Shown here in pieces: positions 51,392 to 62,875 of a stretch of DNA of 64,000 nucleotides. How positions within the stretch are numbered: position 1 is the first letter of the stretch; each line of letters starts with the position of its first letter. The notes under the pieces are model-generated. The model was not told where the DNA came from. It did not search any database and saw only the letters and a list, made by a program, of their open reading frames with translations. This stretch comes from Erythrocercus mccallii (Eukaryota; Chordata; Aves; Passeriformes; Dicruridae). Where the stretch lies: assembly GCA_013397435.1 (NCBI GenBank), contig VZRG01000774.1:124001-188000 (forward strand), given 5' to 3'. Both the position numbers and the translations under genes were made by a program.

Positions 51392-54177
51392 CTATGAAAA
51401 CAGGAAAATATCGAACAGTTACAAGCTCTACCTGTCATGCAGGGGGTCATTTTGCTAAACTGGTACTAAGTGCAACTAGAAAAGGAATTGAAAGAGATAC
51501 TTTTCTCTGCTCTCTTCCCAGAACTCCTTTAAACAGGTAACTTTTACTTAATAAAAATAGCACAAGACTAATGTAGGTTTCATTGGGCTTTATTATTACA
51601 TGACTAGAAGCAGATTGCTTATTTTTCTTTGAAAAATGTGCTTCATATCTAACCCAGAGATTAAATTCTGCTACGCAAGCCTTTCAACATGGGTACTCCT
51701 GCATCAGTACAAAGGCACTTTGATGCCAAAGAGAGTACTTTGTTCATCACCACTGAAGCACTGGTATTGGACCTGGCCCACAGTCTCAAGAATCTACCTC
51801 CTTTCGACACCACTGAAATGTTGAGATGGAAGTAAGTCTTGCTATATACTTTACTCTTTAATGGATTAAGACTACATTCTTTAAATTTTTTCTACATTAT
51901 GCTTTGTTGGCACAGAGTTTTTTGAGAGAACAAGTAGCTACCACCAAATCTGTAAGTGCTTTTCCCAAACGACAAGCTGACGAAGACTATGCACTTTCTT
52001 TCATGTAAACCATAAATCATCCACAATGGATGAGTTTATACATCGATCCCTCTCTCTGTCATGAGTGAAGTGTACTGCCAGGGCCCTTGCTACAGGGAGT
52101 TAAGTAGAATAGTCAATAAAAACTTGAGTCTTACAATATTGAAAAAATCAAGTTTGTCCTCTTAATTCTTTTTGTTCCCTAATGGTGCCTCACACAAGAA
52201 TTTCTTTTCAGTACAGAATTAGCAAGGGCTAACATATCTTCCTAAAAGGTAGCAAAATGCTAAGGGAGTGATAAAAACAACTTCCTTTCAAAAGGGGCAC
52301 CAACGTCATCTGCAGGCTGACAGAGGAAATAAGGAAGAGCAGTGGTGCTCTGCATACTGGAAGGGATCCAGCAAATCAAGGTCTGGAGGAAAGCTCAGAC
52401 AGAAGAAAATCCAGGTGTGAACATCAAAACTCTGTTCTTTCTGGATTTTCTTTTCTCTCTTCCCACATGTCCCCTGACCAACTCTACCTCCAAGTCTGTT
52501 CTGGGGTGATCCTTCAGACAAATAAATATTTGCTTACTTTCCTGGGCTCTATTATTTTCCTATAAAGGTTGGAGAGCCAGAGGGAGAAAAAGGTGACAGT
52601 ATGAACAGGTGGGAAAACAAAACAGAGAGACAGACAAGGCTACAAACTCAAGTATTTCAGTCATGCACTGGTTGTCTGTCTTTCACAGGTGAAAACTGGT
52701 AAGCCTCAGGAGTGACATCTGCAACTCTGTAAAGGCTTCCAGAGATGCAGAACTACATTGTACTGCCTGACTCAAAAAGGTTTACAGCATAATCACAGAA
52801 TACTTTAATAAAATAAGTTACTCAACAAATAAAGTTTTTCTTCCTACTATCTTCTAATTAATAATAGGCAGAATAATAATACAGCTTGTTGTATTTTATA
52901 TCCTAAATGAACATTCAGTAATCCACAACCATGAAGATATAGAACTGGTAATCAAAGGCTCTGGAAGCTTTGTAGATATTGAAAACATTTTTAAACTACC
53001 TCACTACAATTTTGTCATGAGAAATCAACAGCAAATAGGGCTCATGGAGCTCAAGTAAAAATGAGTATCTCCTGGTTATCTTCTGCTTTATTCTATTCTC
53101 AGCAGAAATGCAGACAGAAAGCCACTCTAAGTAAACAGATCTAGATGGACTCAACCTTGGGGGATTTTTTGATGGGCAGGGGGAATTCAGTTGTTTTATT
53201 TTGTTCCAAATCTTACATAATTCAACTTGTATTCAACTTGCTTATCAATGACCTGGACAAAGGAACAGAATGCACCCTTAGCAATTTTGTTGATGATATG
53301 AAATTGGGGGGACTGGCTGTGCCGCCTCAGTGGGACTGAGGACTGGGGAGCTGGGGCAGCTTGATAGGCTGGGGAGCTGGGCAGAGGAATCTAATGAAGT
53401 TCAACTAGGGCAAAGGCAGGGTCCTGCAACTTGGGGGTAATAACCCCAAGTAGCAGCACAGGTTGTTGGCTGATCTGTTAGGTAACAGCTCTGAGGAGAA
53501 GAAGCTCTGAGTCTTGGTGGATAAGCATGAGCCTGTAGCGCCCTCGTGGCCAGGAAGGCCAGTGGTATCCTGGGGTACATCAGGAAAAGTGTGGCCAGAA
53601 GGTCAAGAGAGGTGATCCTGATTCTCTCCTTGACCCTAGTGAGGCCACATCTGGAGTACTGTGTCCAATTCTGGTTTCCATAGTTCAGGAAAAACAAGGT
53701 GTTAATGGAGAAGGTCCAGCAGAGCAACACAAAGATGGTTTGGGAGCATCTATCTAATGAGGAGAGACAGAGAGCTGGGCTCGCTTAGTCTGGAGGAGAG
53801 GAGAGGGGATCTCACCAAAATATAAAATATCTCAAAGGCAGCTGTCAGGAGGATGGTGCCAGACTCTTCAGTGATGCCCAGTTGCCCAATGACAGGACAA
53901 GGATGGCCATAAATGGCCATAAACTAAAAACACAGTAAGTTCCATCTCAACATGAGGAAGACCTACTTTACATTGAGGGTGGCAGAGCACTGAACAGGCT
54001 GCCCAGGGATGTCATGGAGTCTCCCTCTGTGAAGACATTCAAAACAACCCATCTGGACATATTCCTGTGCAACCTGTTCTTGGGGACTCTGCCTTTGCAG
54101 GGGACTTGGACTAACTGATCTCCAAAGGTTCCTTCCAACTCTAAGTATTTTGTGATAACTTCCAAAATTTATTTTAC
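51392..54177 (-). other. TRIO: TRIO intron, 2.8 kb
   Basis: Intron inside the spectrin repeat region. Its donor-proximal third is occupied by the CR1 LINE at 53.2-54.16 kb; the rest is unique sequence with no gene. Confidence 0.9.
53190..54157 (+). mobile_element. CR1 LINE, 5'-truncated, with decayed reverse transcriptase
   Basis: The plus-strand translation near 53.2 kb reads FNLLINDLDKGTECTLSNFV and then DDMKLGG, the conserved end of the CR1 reverse transcriptase palm (usual form FADD; here FVDD). Frameshifts and stops follow within 50 codons, so it is a dead copy. The characteristic CR1 3' region continues to ggttccttccaactctaag and a single degenerate ATTTTGTG octamer near 54150. It is antisense to TRIO. 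Its 3' end lies only about 20 bp from the 5' splice site of the exon at 54178-54300. Confidence 0.9.
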
Positions 54178-54300
54178 CTTTGCTGTGATCTGAAATTCTT
54201 CATGTTCTTTTAACAACTCTTGAGTGTGCTGGATACTGGAACCAGTGGAAGTATGTGTGGATAAATAAAACTCTCCATTGTCATGAATCCATTCCAGAGC
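54178..54300 (-). CDS. TRIO: TRIO exon, spectrin repeat region (about 1150-1190)
   Basis: Internal exon of 123 bp, exactly 41 codons, phase 0 at both ends. The translation starts ALEWIHDNGEFYLSTHTSTG and ends EEFQITAK. The ALEWIHDNGE motif is the typical opening of a spectrin-type repeat helix in TRIO/KALRN. The acceptor is ctttatttag; the donor is AAG|GTAAAATAAA, a weaker match to the GTRAGT consensus. Immediately downstream in the intron, only about 20 bp from this splice site, is the 3' end of a CR1 LINE on the opposite strand, an unusually tight position for an insertion. Because length and frame are symmetric, skipping would remove 41 residues without a frameshift. Confidence 0.96.
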
Positions 54301-54527
54301 CTAAATAAAGCATTAATGAAATAAGAGAAAAGACAATATATTTTTGGCAATAGAAACCATCTGTAATCAGTATTTCACACACACAGTTTGGCCACAGGTG
54401 AATTTTACTCTATGTCACTTGTGGCAGTCATCTAGTACTTCTACAGTATCAAATAGTTCATAACTCTGAAATAATTCATTGAGTCTATGAAGCAATGTTT
54501 AGAGAATTAAAAATGATGTATGAATCC

Positions 54528-55232
54528 TGTTATAGATGTGTGTTAAGAGTAATTCGTGCTGGAATGTTTTATATGGTATATAAAGTTAACCCAGTTAAAA
54601 GTTTCTCCTGTAAGCCAAATTTCCAAACAGCTGTTTCAAGGGAAGCCTCGAAACCTGGGAAGGGGACCTTCATTTGCATCCAAAAGCTGGGTGGGGGAGC
54701 TGCAGTCCCCTCAGATGGCCATGGCCAAGGACCTTCTATTCACACTCAACCTCTGTGGCTGATAACCGGGAACCTGACAACAGGCCATCTGCTTCTGTCA
54801 ATGGATGAAGCAGCCCTCCCAAGGAAATCTTTTCAACAAGGCTACACACCTTTTCAGCAGAACTAAGAGCTGAACTGGAGACCAATATCGGTCCGTCAGG
54901 AACCATCTACATCTCTTCAGCAAGACTGAGAAATCTTTTCAGCCAGACCAGAGACCAATATCGGTCCATCAAAAATACATCTGCACCATAAGGGAACTTT
55001 GTCTTTCTATTGTAAGCCCTAGCCCGGGGCTACCAAAAAGAGTATAAAACTGGACTGCAGAAAGGCAACTCATGGACAGAGAGGGGTTGGCCAGACAGAC
55101 TCTCTGCTCCACCAGTGCCGGATTCCTAGGCCCGGTACTTTGTCAGTTTGTTTCGTGGTCTTTTTCCCTAATTATTTTGTAAATAATAAAATTCTCTTTG
55201 ATATTAATTTGATTGGCATTTCATCTATAACA
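54528..55232 (+). mobile_element. Solo LTR of an endogenous retrovirus (copy 1)
   Basis: A 705-bp unit bounded by perfect 11-bp inverted ends (TGTTATAGATG and CATCTATAACA) and flanked by a 5-bp target duplication AATCC (54523-54527 and 55233-55237). In plus orientation it carries a TATA box (55043-55049) and an AATAAA signal (55185-55190) about 140 bp later, defining U3-R-U5. No internal retroviral genes are present, so it arose by LTR-LTR recombination. A 5-bp duplication is typical of ERVL-type elements, but the family is not certain. The 123-codon frame inside is not a gene. Confidence 0.9.
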
Positions 55233-56385
55233 AATCCAAACACTTCAGCAAAGTCCACTACTGCAGAAATACAGCAGTCCACTATTGAAAGGTTCTAACT
55301 AATTGTGTTCACAGTTTTGGTAGTATACTCCCCAGATGAGGAAAAAGAAAAAAAATCACTTTCTTGGTGCCACATGGGACAGCTGTACTCAGAAATTTAC
55401 ATGTTCCAACTCGTAAAAATGTACCTAAGACCACCAAGTGTGTAGGCTAAACTTTCCAAGCATATAAGATTTAACTATCACTTCACTCTTTTGCTGACAT
55501 GTATTCCAGTCTCACAAAGTGTGGTCTGTGTTCCTAGAAATTAACCCTCCAGCAGAGAAGGAAAAGTCAGATGTCTCAGATAAACCAATTCATGAACGTA
55601 TAAGTAGAACAAAACAAGAATGAAGAACTGCAAACTAGGATTGTTTCCCTTCCACATCCTGACACCTTATTTGCTCACTTATAAAAAATGCTGATCCATG
55701 TAATTATCTATGCTTTATCCACATTACCTGTTGCCCTTTTAAGCATAACTCAGTGGTTGTGAGGAACCTCTGGCTCCTGGAAAAAGCAAGAGTTGTTTCC
55801 AACTGCTGCATAACATTAAAAATCTATCTGGTAGCTGTTATGCAGTTCTCAATACAGGCTCCCTACAGCAGCAGGCAGATGGATGGGAGCTTAGAAACTT
55901 CTCATTTCTCACAAAGCCAATAGCAGATGTTCAAAGACTTTTACACGGCTTGCTTGGAACCACCTTATTACTAAATGCATGTGTATCTTCTGTAAATACA
56001 CAGAACACTAGACAAAAATTTAACACCACAAATGAAAAAGTAGTAGATTGCTGGTGGGTCCTCCTTCTTCTCTTAAAAGGATAAACTGAAGTTATGAGTG
56101 CTATTTATCCATACTAGCAAGAAGAGGAAAATATTTATCTTGGTGGGCAGTAGATATGTATGTTTCACACACATAACCTTACACTGAATCAGATAATGCA
56201 CTGTCTGTATTATAATTCCACCTATGATTTAAGCTCATCAAAGCTGTGATGAAATAACATTGATTCCCTTACTTCCACTTCAAATGCTTTTCCTTCTTGG
56301 TGCAAAATCTGAAGTGAGTAGTAAGCTAGGAAACCTTCAAAATTCAACACTGAATTTGAATTCCAGGATGCCATTTTCTTAGTCA
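55233..56385. other. Unique intron between the two LTRs
   Basis: About 1.15 kb with no gag, pol or env similarity and no open frame of note. Its first five bases are the right target duplication of LTR copy 1 and its last four the left target duplication of LTR copy 2, so it is host DNA, not provirus interior. Confidence 0.85.
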
Positions 56386-57082
56386 TGTTATAAGTAAGCT
56401 TATAGTGTAATTCGTGTTATGTTATGTTACAGTAATATTTAGTTTGATTGTAGAAAATGTAGCTTTTTGTAAAAGTTTCTTTCCAGGAAAAAATCCAGCA
56501 GCTTGGAGATGGCTTGGGTGCGGCCCACTGGCCGCACTGATAAGGGACAATCACCACAAACTGGTTGCACAGGTTGCATCTGCCTCTTTGGGAAGAGGTG
56601 CAAATTGATGGCCGACCGGAGGACAAAAGATAGAAACTCCCTTGATGGCTGACAGCTGCAAGGAGGGAGCCTGGCCATCAGCCTCATTGTCCAGTCTCAA
56701 GTACAGCTATCAACAAACAAAAACAGACACTAGCCAAAGCCGGGACCCACCCTGGCCAGCTTCCAACTACATTGTCCAACTATAGATGACTTCATCAGAG
56801 ACCGGAGAGGCTCACTTATTGTATACCATAGCCTCAGGCTATGAAAAACAGTATAAGACTCCCCCGAAAATCGCATGGCTTCGTGAATGTGGAGACTATG
56901 TCGCTTTGACGCTGGTCACACGACACCAGGAGCCAATCCCTGGGCCAGCTCCTTGGGGTTTTTGGGATTCGTTGGCACATTTTTTCCTATTTTCCAAATT
57001 TTTCCAAAATTTGTAAATATTTGTAAATAAATTCTTTTTGATTTTTTATTAAAATCGGATTGGCGATTTTTCATTTATAACA
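56386..57082 (+). mobile_element. Solo LTR of a related endogenous retrovirus (copy 2)
   Basis: A 697-bp unit starting TGTTATAAG and ending TTATAACA, flanked by GTCA (56382-56385 and 57083-57086), a 4-bp duplication. Plus-orientation TATA-like TATAAG at 56852-56857 and AATAAA at 57026-57031. The promoter segment (ctatgaaaaacagtataaga) and the U5 end parallel copy 1, as does a TAATTCGTG string near the 5' end, but the two are otherwise divergent, so they are members of related subfamilies inserted separately. Short frames inside are not genes. Confidence 0.87.
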
Positions 57083-57399
57083 GTCACATACTAGTGCAGG
57101 CACAAGCCTGATGAGATGGGTCTATACTTTTAAAAATTGCTGATGGAAACAAACCAACAACTCTTGTACCTCTGTCAAAAAAGCAGCATTTCAACCAACC
57201 ACCTCTGTGACACGTGTTGTCATTCTAATGTCAATCTTTGCAAGTGAAGAGTGACATGGACAGGCACAGCATGGCTACCACTGATATTACCAACAACATT
57301 TAACATTTCTTGCTTTTGACTTTTTAACCTCTACATTTTTTTAGTGGGTTTATTACACAATGCTAGAATGAATGACAAACAAAAAGCTACCCCTCTCCA

Positions 57400-57472
57400 A
57401 ATCACAGAATGGTTTGGGTTGGAAGAGAACTCAAAGACCATGTAGTTCCAATCTCCCTGCCATGAGAATGAA
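57400..57472 (-). mobile_element. CR1 LINE, short 3' end, antisense
   Basis: Begins atcacagaatggtttgggtt, then ggaagagaactcaaagacca and gtagttccaatctccctgcc, the classic antisense start of avian CR1 3' ends. Only about 70 bp remain. Confidence 0.9.
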
Positions 57473-57967
57473 ATGCTGTCTTTTCATAGCTTGCTGGCAG
57501 CTCTCTAGAAGCACAGTATGACAGAAGGTCAGACCTGATCTTAATTCCTACAGTTTAGATCAGCTGTCATTTCAGCTGAGGTATCACTACAAGAACTGGA
57601 GAAATCAGTTTAGGGATCAGGTAAGTCTGAATCTAGCTTTGTCATTGCAAACGACTATGGTATCTTTTCCACCACAAGGGCATCAGTTTCTGAAAGCACA
57701 AAGAACGGGTTCTTCCAAATTCCAAAAAGACATCTAAATGAAGAGAGCAACATTTCCATTTTTTGGCTAATCACTGTGGAGTCCCATATATGGTTTGTTT
57801 CGCTTTGTTTTTTGATGACTGAACTGGTGATTGCTGGAAAATGGGATTTACAATGAAAATGCTGACAGATCTTTATCTCCAGTGTTTGACTGCTAGTTAA
57901 CAATCTCTATACAAAAGCAAGTAGATCATGTGCTTGTCAGAGGTTTAAATTAAGGTTATTCAAAAGT

Positions 57968-58005
57968 GGGGTGGGGAAGTGAGGGTGGGGGAGGGCAGGG
58001 AAGGG
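57968..58005 (+). other. Potential G-quadruplex
   Basis: Seven G-runs of three to five within 38 bp, with loops of one, six, one, one, two and two bases. The G-rich strand is the template strand of TRIO. Confidence 0.65.
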
Positions 58006-58944
58006 ATGGTGGTGTTTTAAAGTATCAGACTTCAAATTCACTCCAAGATGCATCTTGCATTAATGTCTTTGCGAAAGGCAGACTTGAGAATTCTTTCAAG
58101 AGAGCAAACTAGACCAATAGTATTTAAACTTTTGTCTAAATTAGCTGTCAGAAAGAAATAAAAAATAAGGGTTTGAGCTCTTTAAAGAGGATCTGACTAT
58201 ATTTTACACTATGGGCATTGTGTCCTTCTCCACAGAACAGGAACAGATAGCTGCCTTTCCTTGTCTTATAACCAGTAAAAAAAAAAAGTAAAGAACCATC
58301 ACAGATTACTTACCACTTCTGCCTTGAACGCCTTACTTATTTCTAAGGCATGTGTTTTGATTAGTGAAGTTACTAATTAAGTTAAGTGAATTACTTCATA
58401 GTTCTTTCCAGACTGAAAAACTCAACAAAATACCAAGAGGTGGATCTATCACACAGGAGACCATGAAACCAAGTACACAAAGAACTGAAAAACCAAAGTA
58501 ATTCAGTTATTATTGTTTAATGAGTTATCCAACTTGTCAGATTTCTAGAACTGCCAATCAACTTAATTAGATATTTTTCCTCCAACATCTGAGAAAAATG
58601 CTGCTGCCTGTAATTTCCCCAGACAAATTAGGTGTGTGTGTAAAAGTTAACAAGCATAACAATTTGTCAAACACAAGCTTGCAGAAATTAGATTTGCCAG
58701 TACCAGATAAAGCTGGCAGAAGCAAAACATAACCTTTAAGTTACAATAGTTAAAGACACACTGCCACATTGAATTTAGTTGTTCTGTATTAAAGGGAAGG
58801 CAAAGAATTCAATTTGCTACTTTTATCCTTCTGATGTTTTAGCCATTTGAAATATTGAAGTCAATGACAAATTTGTTACTGTGAGAAGACAGAGTATGTC
58901 AACCCTCGATCACACCAAAGAGGATTTTCATATGAAACCCTCAC

Positions 58945-59060
58945 CTGTTTGGCACTTCTCTCAAACACCACATACTGCTGGCATTGATCAAGACGTCTTT
59001 TACGCATGGTCCAATAATGCAGCACACGGTTCTCCCTCTGGAAGAGTTCATTTAAGATAT
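58945..59060 (-). CDS. TRIO: TRIO exon, spectrin repeat region (about 1111-1149)
   Basis: Internal exon of 116 bp. It completes a split Asn codon and continues ILNELFQRENRVLHYW, ending ...VFERSAKQ in phase 0. The acceptor is ttcatttcttcag and the donor is CAG|GTGAGG, both strong. The heptad-like pattern with many charged residues and the buried Trp (HYW) fits helices of a spectrin-type repeat, and the sequence is recognisably TRIO. An open frame extends past both splice sites into intron, but the flanking residues do not belong to the family, so the exon is limited to the splice-bounded part. It is separated from the previous exon by about 4.7 kb and from the next by about 4.6 kb of repeat-bearing intron. 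Confidence 0.96.
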
Positions 59061-62000
59061 CTGAAGAAATGAAAACAGAGCTTATGCCAACCAAATTTAA
59101 AACATCACAATAAAATCAGAGGAATAAAGTACTTTGCATTGTAGAATTTGCTGTACACTTCATTTACTGTATCTTTCTTATAGTCTTTGCTTTGCTTTCT
59201 TCCTGATATTAATGAAACACAGAGTGTTTCTTTTTTATTACTTACAGAAGGGTTGGTTGAAGAAACTAGAGATGCAATCAAAACTTACTACGGACACGTT
59301 TTTTCACAAGGGGACTCCCACTTCTTATAGCAGGATTGAAAATGTCAGCTGATAAAGATAGCACTTGATGGGTTTTCCTCAGAAAGAATGAGCATGCACA
59401 CAACATGCTTAATATATTACATTAATTGAAATAGAAAAGGAATTTTTAACATATCAGTCTCCTATAAAATATTTTAATGATTTAATATAGATGAACAAAT
59501 GTACAACCTCAGGTCACCACAAGATCAAATGCAGCATAAGCAATATAGACAATAGATACACAGACAATATATACACAGAAACTCAAGTAATAAAAATAGG
59601 CAATTACTAAGTTCGTAATTCTCTATTGAAAAGAAAAATCAAATCCAACAATATATAATTGAGTAAGCTGACTTGTTATATATGAATGTTCACTGAACCT
59701 TTACAGAACTTTCAGGTAATCAAATAATTAACTCCGGTTTGTTATTCCTGAGTATCAGAAAACTCACATCCAAATCCCACATGTCCAACCTTTTAAATAC
59801 TTCCTAGCAAAGACCTTGTGCTTACAATATGCAGAAGACCTTATCTGAACTCTGCTTCTTTAATGCTTGTGGTTTTTTCAATCAAAGAAATTCTAGCAGT
59901 TTCCTGTGGAACTTACTTTACCCACTGGTGCTTCCAGAGCAGCAGCCCTAATTGACTTTGCAGCTACTGCAAACCCAGAGGGCAAGCTGAGCACATGGAA
60001 TGGGGACACTCCATGTCTCCACCAGGTGACTCTGTTGGAATTGCATAGAGCCAAAAGGGAGGTCCAGCAGAAGAAGAGACCACAAAAAAGGCTTATTCTT
60101 TACACCAACACTTTAACTTGCTTTTCTACTTATACCCAGAGCTGTCTATTTTCCATGATCCATAATTAGGAGTGGAGGCTATCAGGTGCTAGGTGTCTTA
60201 AAGTCTCTGCATTCTGCTCTCCCACTGTGCAGGTCCACCATGCTTTACATCCCAAAAGGTAACAACTCCAAGAAACAGTTTGACAGAGAAGCTCAAACAA
60301 CAGGAAGCCTGGGGGGAAATGTATCTTTGTCTACATCATCAGAGATCTGAGACCAAACATAACTTGTCACAGCCTCCCTGAGGATTACAAAACCTGTCTG
60401 TATCACTACCAACATCCTCCTCCTTACAAGCACCATATTCCCACTTGCCACAGGGAGCTGAGATCACCCAGAATTTGCTTTTGGTTGGAATGCGGTCACT
60501 GTGGCCAAGGTTTTATTTTCTGCTGGTCAGGCTCCCCTCAAATATGCCTCAGCTGATCTGTCCCTCAGCCAAGCTATGAGCTGATTTGCTGTGAGCCTCC
60601 CCTGCTTTCTCAGTTTTATTTCTACCTTATGTCACCTCCAAAACACTTGCTCAAAGTATATGCCAAATTTCAGGAGGCAGGGAGGTGGAGTGGGTGGGAC
60701 ACAATTATACAATGCAACACACCCAACTGGACACACCATATAAAATGAGACATCTTGATAGTGACGCAAGCAAAGTAGTTCTGACAAAGAGCAAGCGAGG
60801 TGAATTTAGCAAATTGGAACAACATTTGTTCTGTCAGGACATGATACAGATGGCGAGGCAGTGAGAGATATTTGGCTGGGCACTGTTAGTGTTAGTGCCA
60901 TTAATTGCTTGGACTAACAAACAGGAGAAAAAATATTCTATAAACTACTCTAACGAAGTTATAGCACATCAATATTTAATACTAGGTTTGAAAAAGCATC
61001 TCTATATCTCAAGCCACCTGAACTACAGTCCCTGTTGCTGTCATTTACTTTGACTCCAACATTTGTTAGGATTGTTCCCTAAACTTTCAGCTTCTTCTCC
61101 AGGCTCAAAGAGCTCTCAGGTGTCTCTATGCATCCTGGTCCGTTCTACCAAACTACCTAAAAATATAAGCACCATCAGACAAATTCCTGAACCGTGCTCA
61201 GTCGCAGCCTGTACAGCAGACAGGTAACACAGATGGCACACAGACTTAGCAGCCGAAACAAAGATGAAGATGCTCCCATTTCTGAGCTTACAAGAATTGT
61301 CACCAACTCAATCCACCCACCACAGCACAGTTTTAGGCCACAATTCCTTCCTAAATGAGACAATATTTGGGTACCCTTAATTGCATATCAAAGAAATTAT
61401 TCACGCTGGTAAGCAGGGACATAAGGACATCTCTCAGAGTAACTGTAATTACTGTTCCCCATGAAGCATGTGCTTAGCTTCCCAAGGTTAAGACATCACT
61501 TTTTTAGATAACTTAATCTGCATCTGGGAATAAGGATCAAGTATGCCAATGAGTAACATTTTTGAAAAATGTTCCGCAGTTTTGCAGAAACTCAAAAGTT
61601 ACTCAAGTTTTTAAGGCATGAATTTATAAACTATATACTGGTTGCAGTCTGCCGGTTTCAAGCATACATCTGAGTTGTAATGCTCTATATGTAACCTCTC
61701 TTTCACTAAAATAAACACTCAATTTTTTCTTGATTTAGAAAAGAGGTGAAAGGAGATCTTTTTTCCTTGACATGCATACTTGAAAAGGAAGAACAGGGTG
61801 AACTTTTGTATCATTTGGTCAGCTACCACCATACCACTGAGACCTAACAGGAACAAGTCTCCACTAGTTCTATCTTAACTCACGCTTAATTCTCAGAATC
61901 ATATATTATATGGTTTATGGGGGAAAAGTATTAGAGCAACAGCTTATTCTTTTCTACTTGGGGATTTTTGCTGTTTTTTAAACATGTATCACTCATCCAC

Positions 62001-62151
62001 AATTTTAAATGTACGCAGAACATATGTACGCATAACACTATGGTTCTGGCATGTAATTATTATTCTTAAGGACATTAGTAGAGATCTTTCTATTGTTTCC
62101 TCATATGAGCTCACTTACCTTTCTCAGAATGACTGTTCCTACACAGATTTC

Positions 62152-62210
62152 AAAATTTTAAATTTTAAAATTTAATTTTTAATTTAAAATTTAAAATTTT
62201 AAAAAATTTT
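62152..62210. repeat. A/T-only palindromic tract
   Basis: Repeated AAATTT/AAAATTTT units over about 59 bp, nearly free of G or C. The two halves are largely complementary and could form a hairpin or cruciform. Confidence 0.85.
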
Positions 62211-62644
62211 GTCTAATACTCAGTAAGTGTGGTAGCAACAACTTCCTGCTTGCTTCCGCTCTGTTCTCTTTGTCTCTTACTGAAAGAAGAGCTAAGTGAC
62301 AAATGTCAGCTTCCGTTATTGATACTGCTGGCATGTGTGTTGAGATTTTGTTTTGTACAGTTCTATAAATATTGGGGACAGAAGAAAACAACCCTTTGTC
62401 GTAGCTCTAAACACTCAAAGTTTCAACTGCCACAGTCCAATTATTTCCTTAGGAGTGAAAATATGGCCAATAGCCTATTCTCCTTCCAAAAGGAAAAGTT
62501 CAATACAGGAGGCTCTTCAACTTGAGTATCGTCAGACTTTAACTTGAGTATTGTCAGTAAATTTACTGGCTAAATTTAACACGAACTGTTTTCCCTTGTA
62601 GTTAAAGTGAAGCAGTGAACATGTCCTTTTCTAATAGAGTCATC

Positions 62645-62875
62645 AAGTAAATTAGTGCGGAAGTGACCTCTGGAGGCCATCTGTTTCAATCTCTTCTTCA
62701 AAGCAGGACTAACTTCAAAGATTTTCAGAGGCTTGTTCAACTAAGTTTTAAAAATCCTTAGCACAGATTCTGCTACCTCTCTGGGCTACCTGCTCTAATC
62801 CATCTTGCTGTAATACTTTCTCCCATTCAGAATCTTCCTTTCTGCAACTTTTTCTCTGGACTTATCACCATGTTC
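62645..62875 (-). mobile_element. CR1 LINE fragment, antisense
   Basis: Read on the plus strand it follows antisense CR1 order: gaagtgacctctggaggcca, then tcttcaaagcaggactaact, then a ctacctctctgggctacctg block and a cttcctttctgcaact end. The copy is diverged and edges are approximate. Confidence 0.8.

Larger units (their letters stand above)
54301..58944 (-). other. TRIO: TRIO intron, 4.6 kb
   Basis: The most repeat-rich intron in the window: two solo LTRs, a CR1 3' fragment and a G-quadruplex motif (listed separately). The DNA between these is unique and AT-rich with no exon found. Confidence 0.9.

Noticed and set aside
54495..54866. 123-codon plus-strand frame
   Set aside because: It lies across the 5' edge and U3 of a solo LTR and resembles no protein.
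54528..57082. The two LTRs as the ends of a single provirus
   Set aside because: Each has its own target duplication, they are too divergent, and the DNA between them has no retroviral genes.
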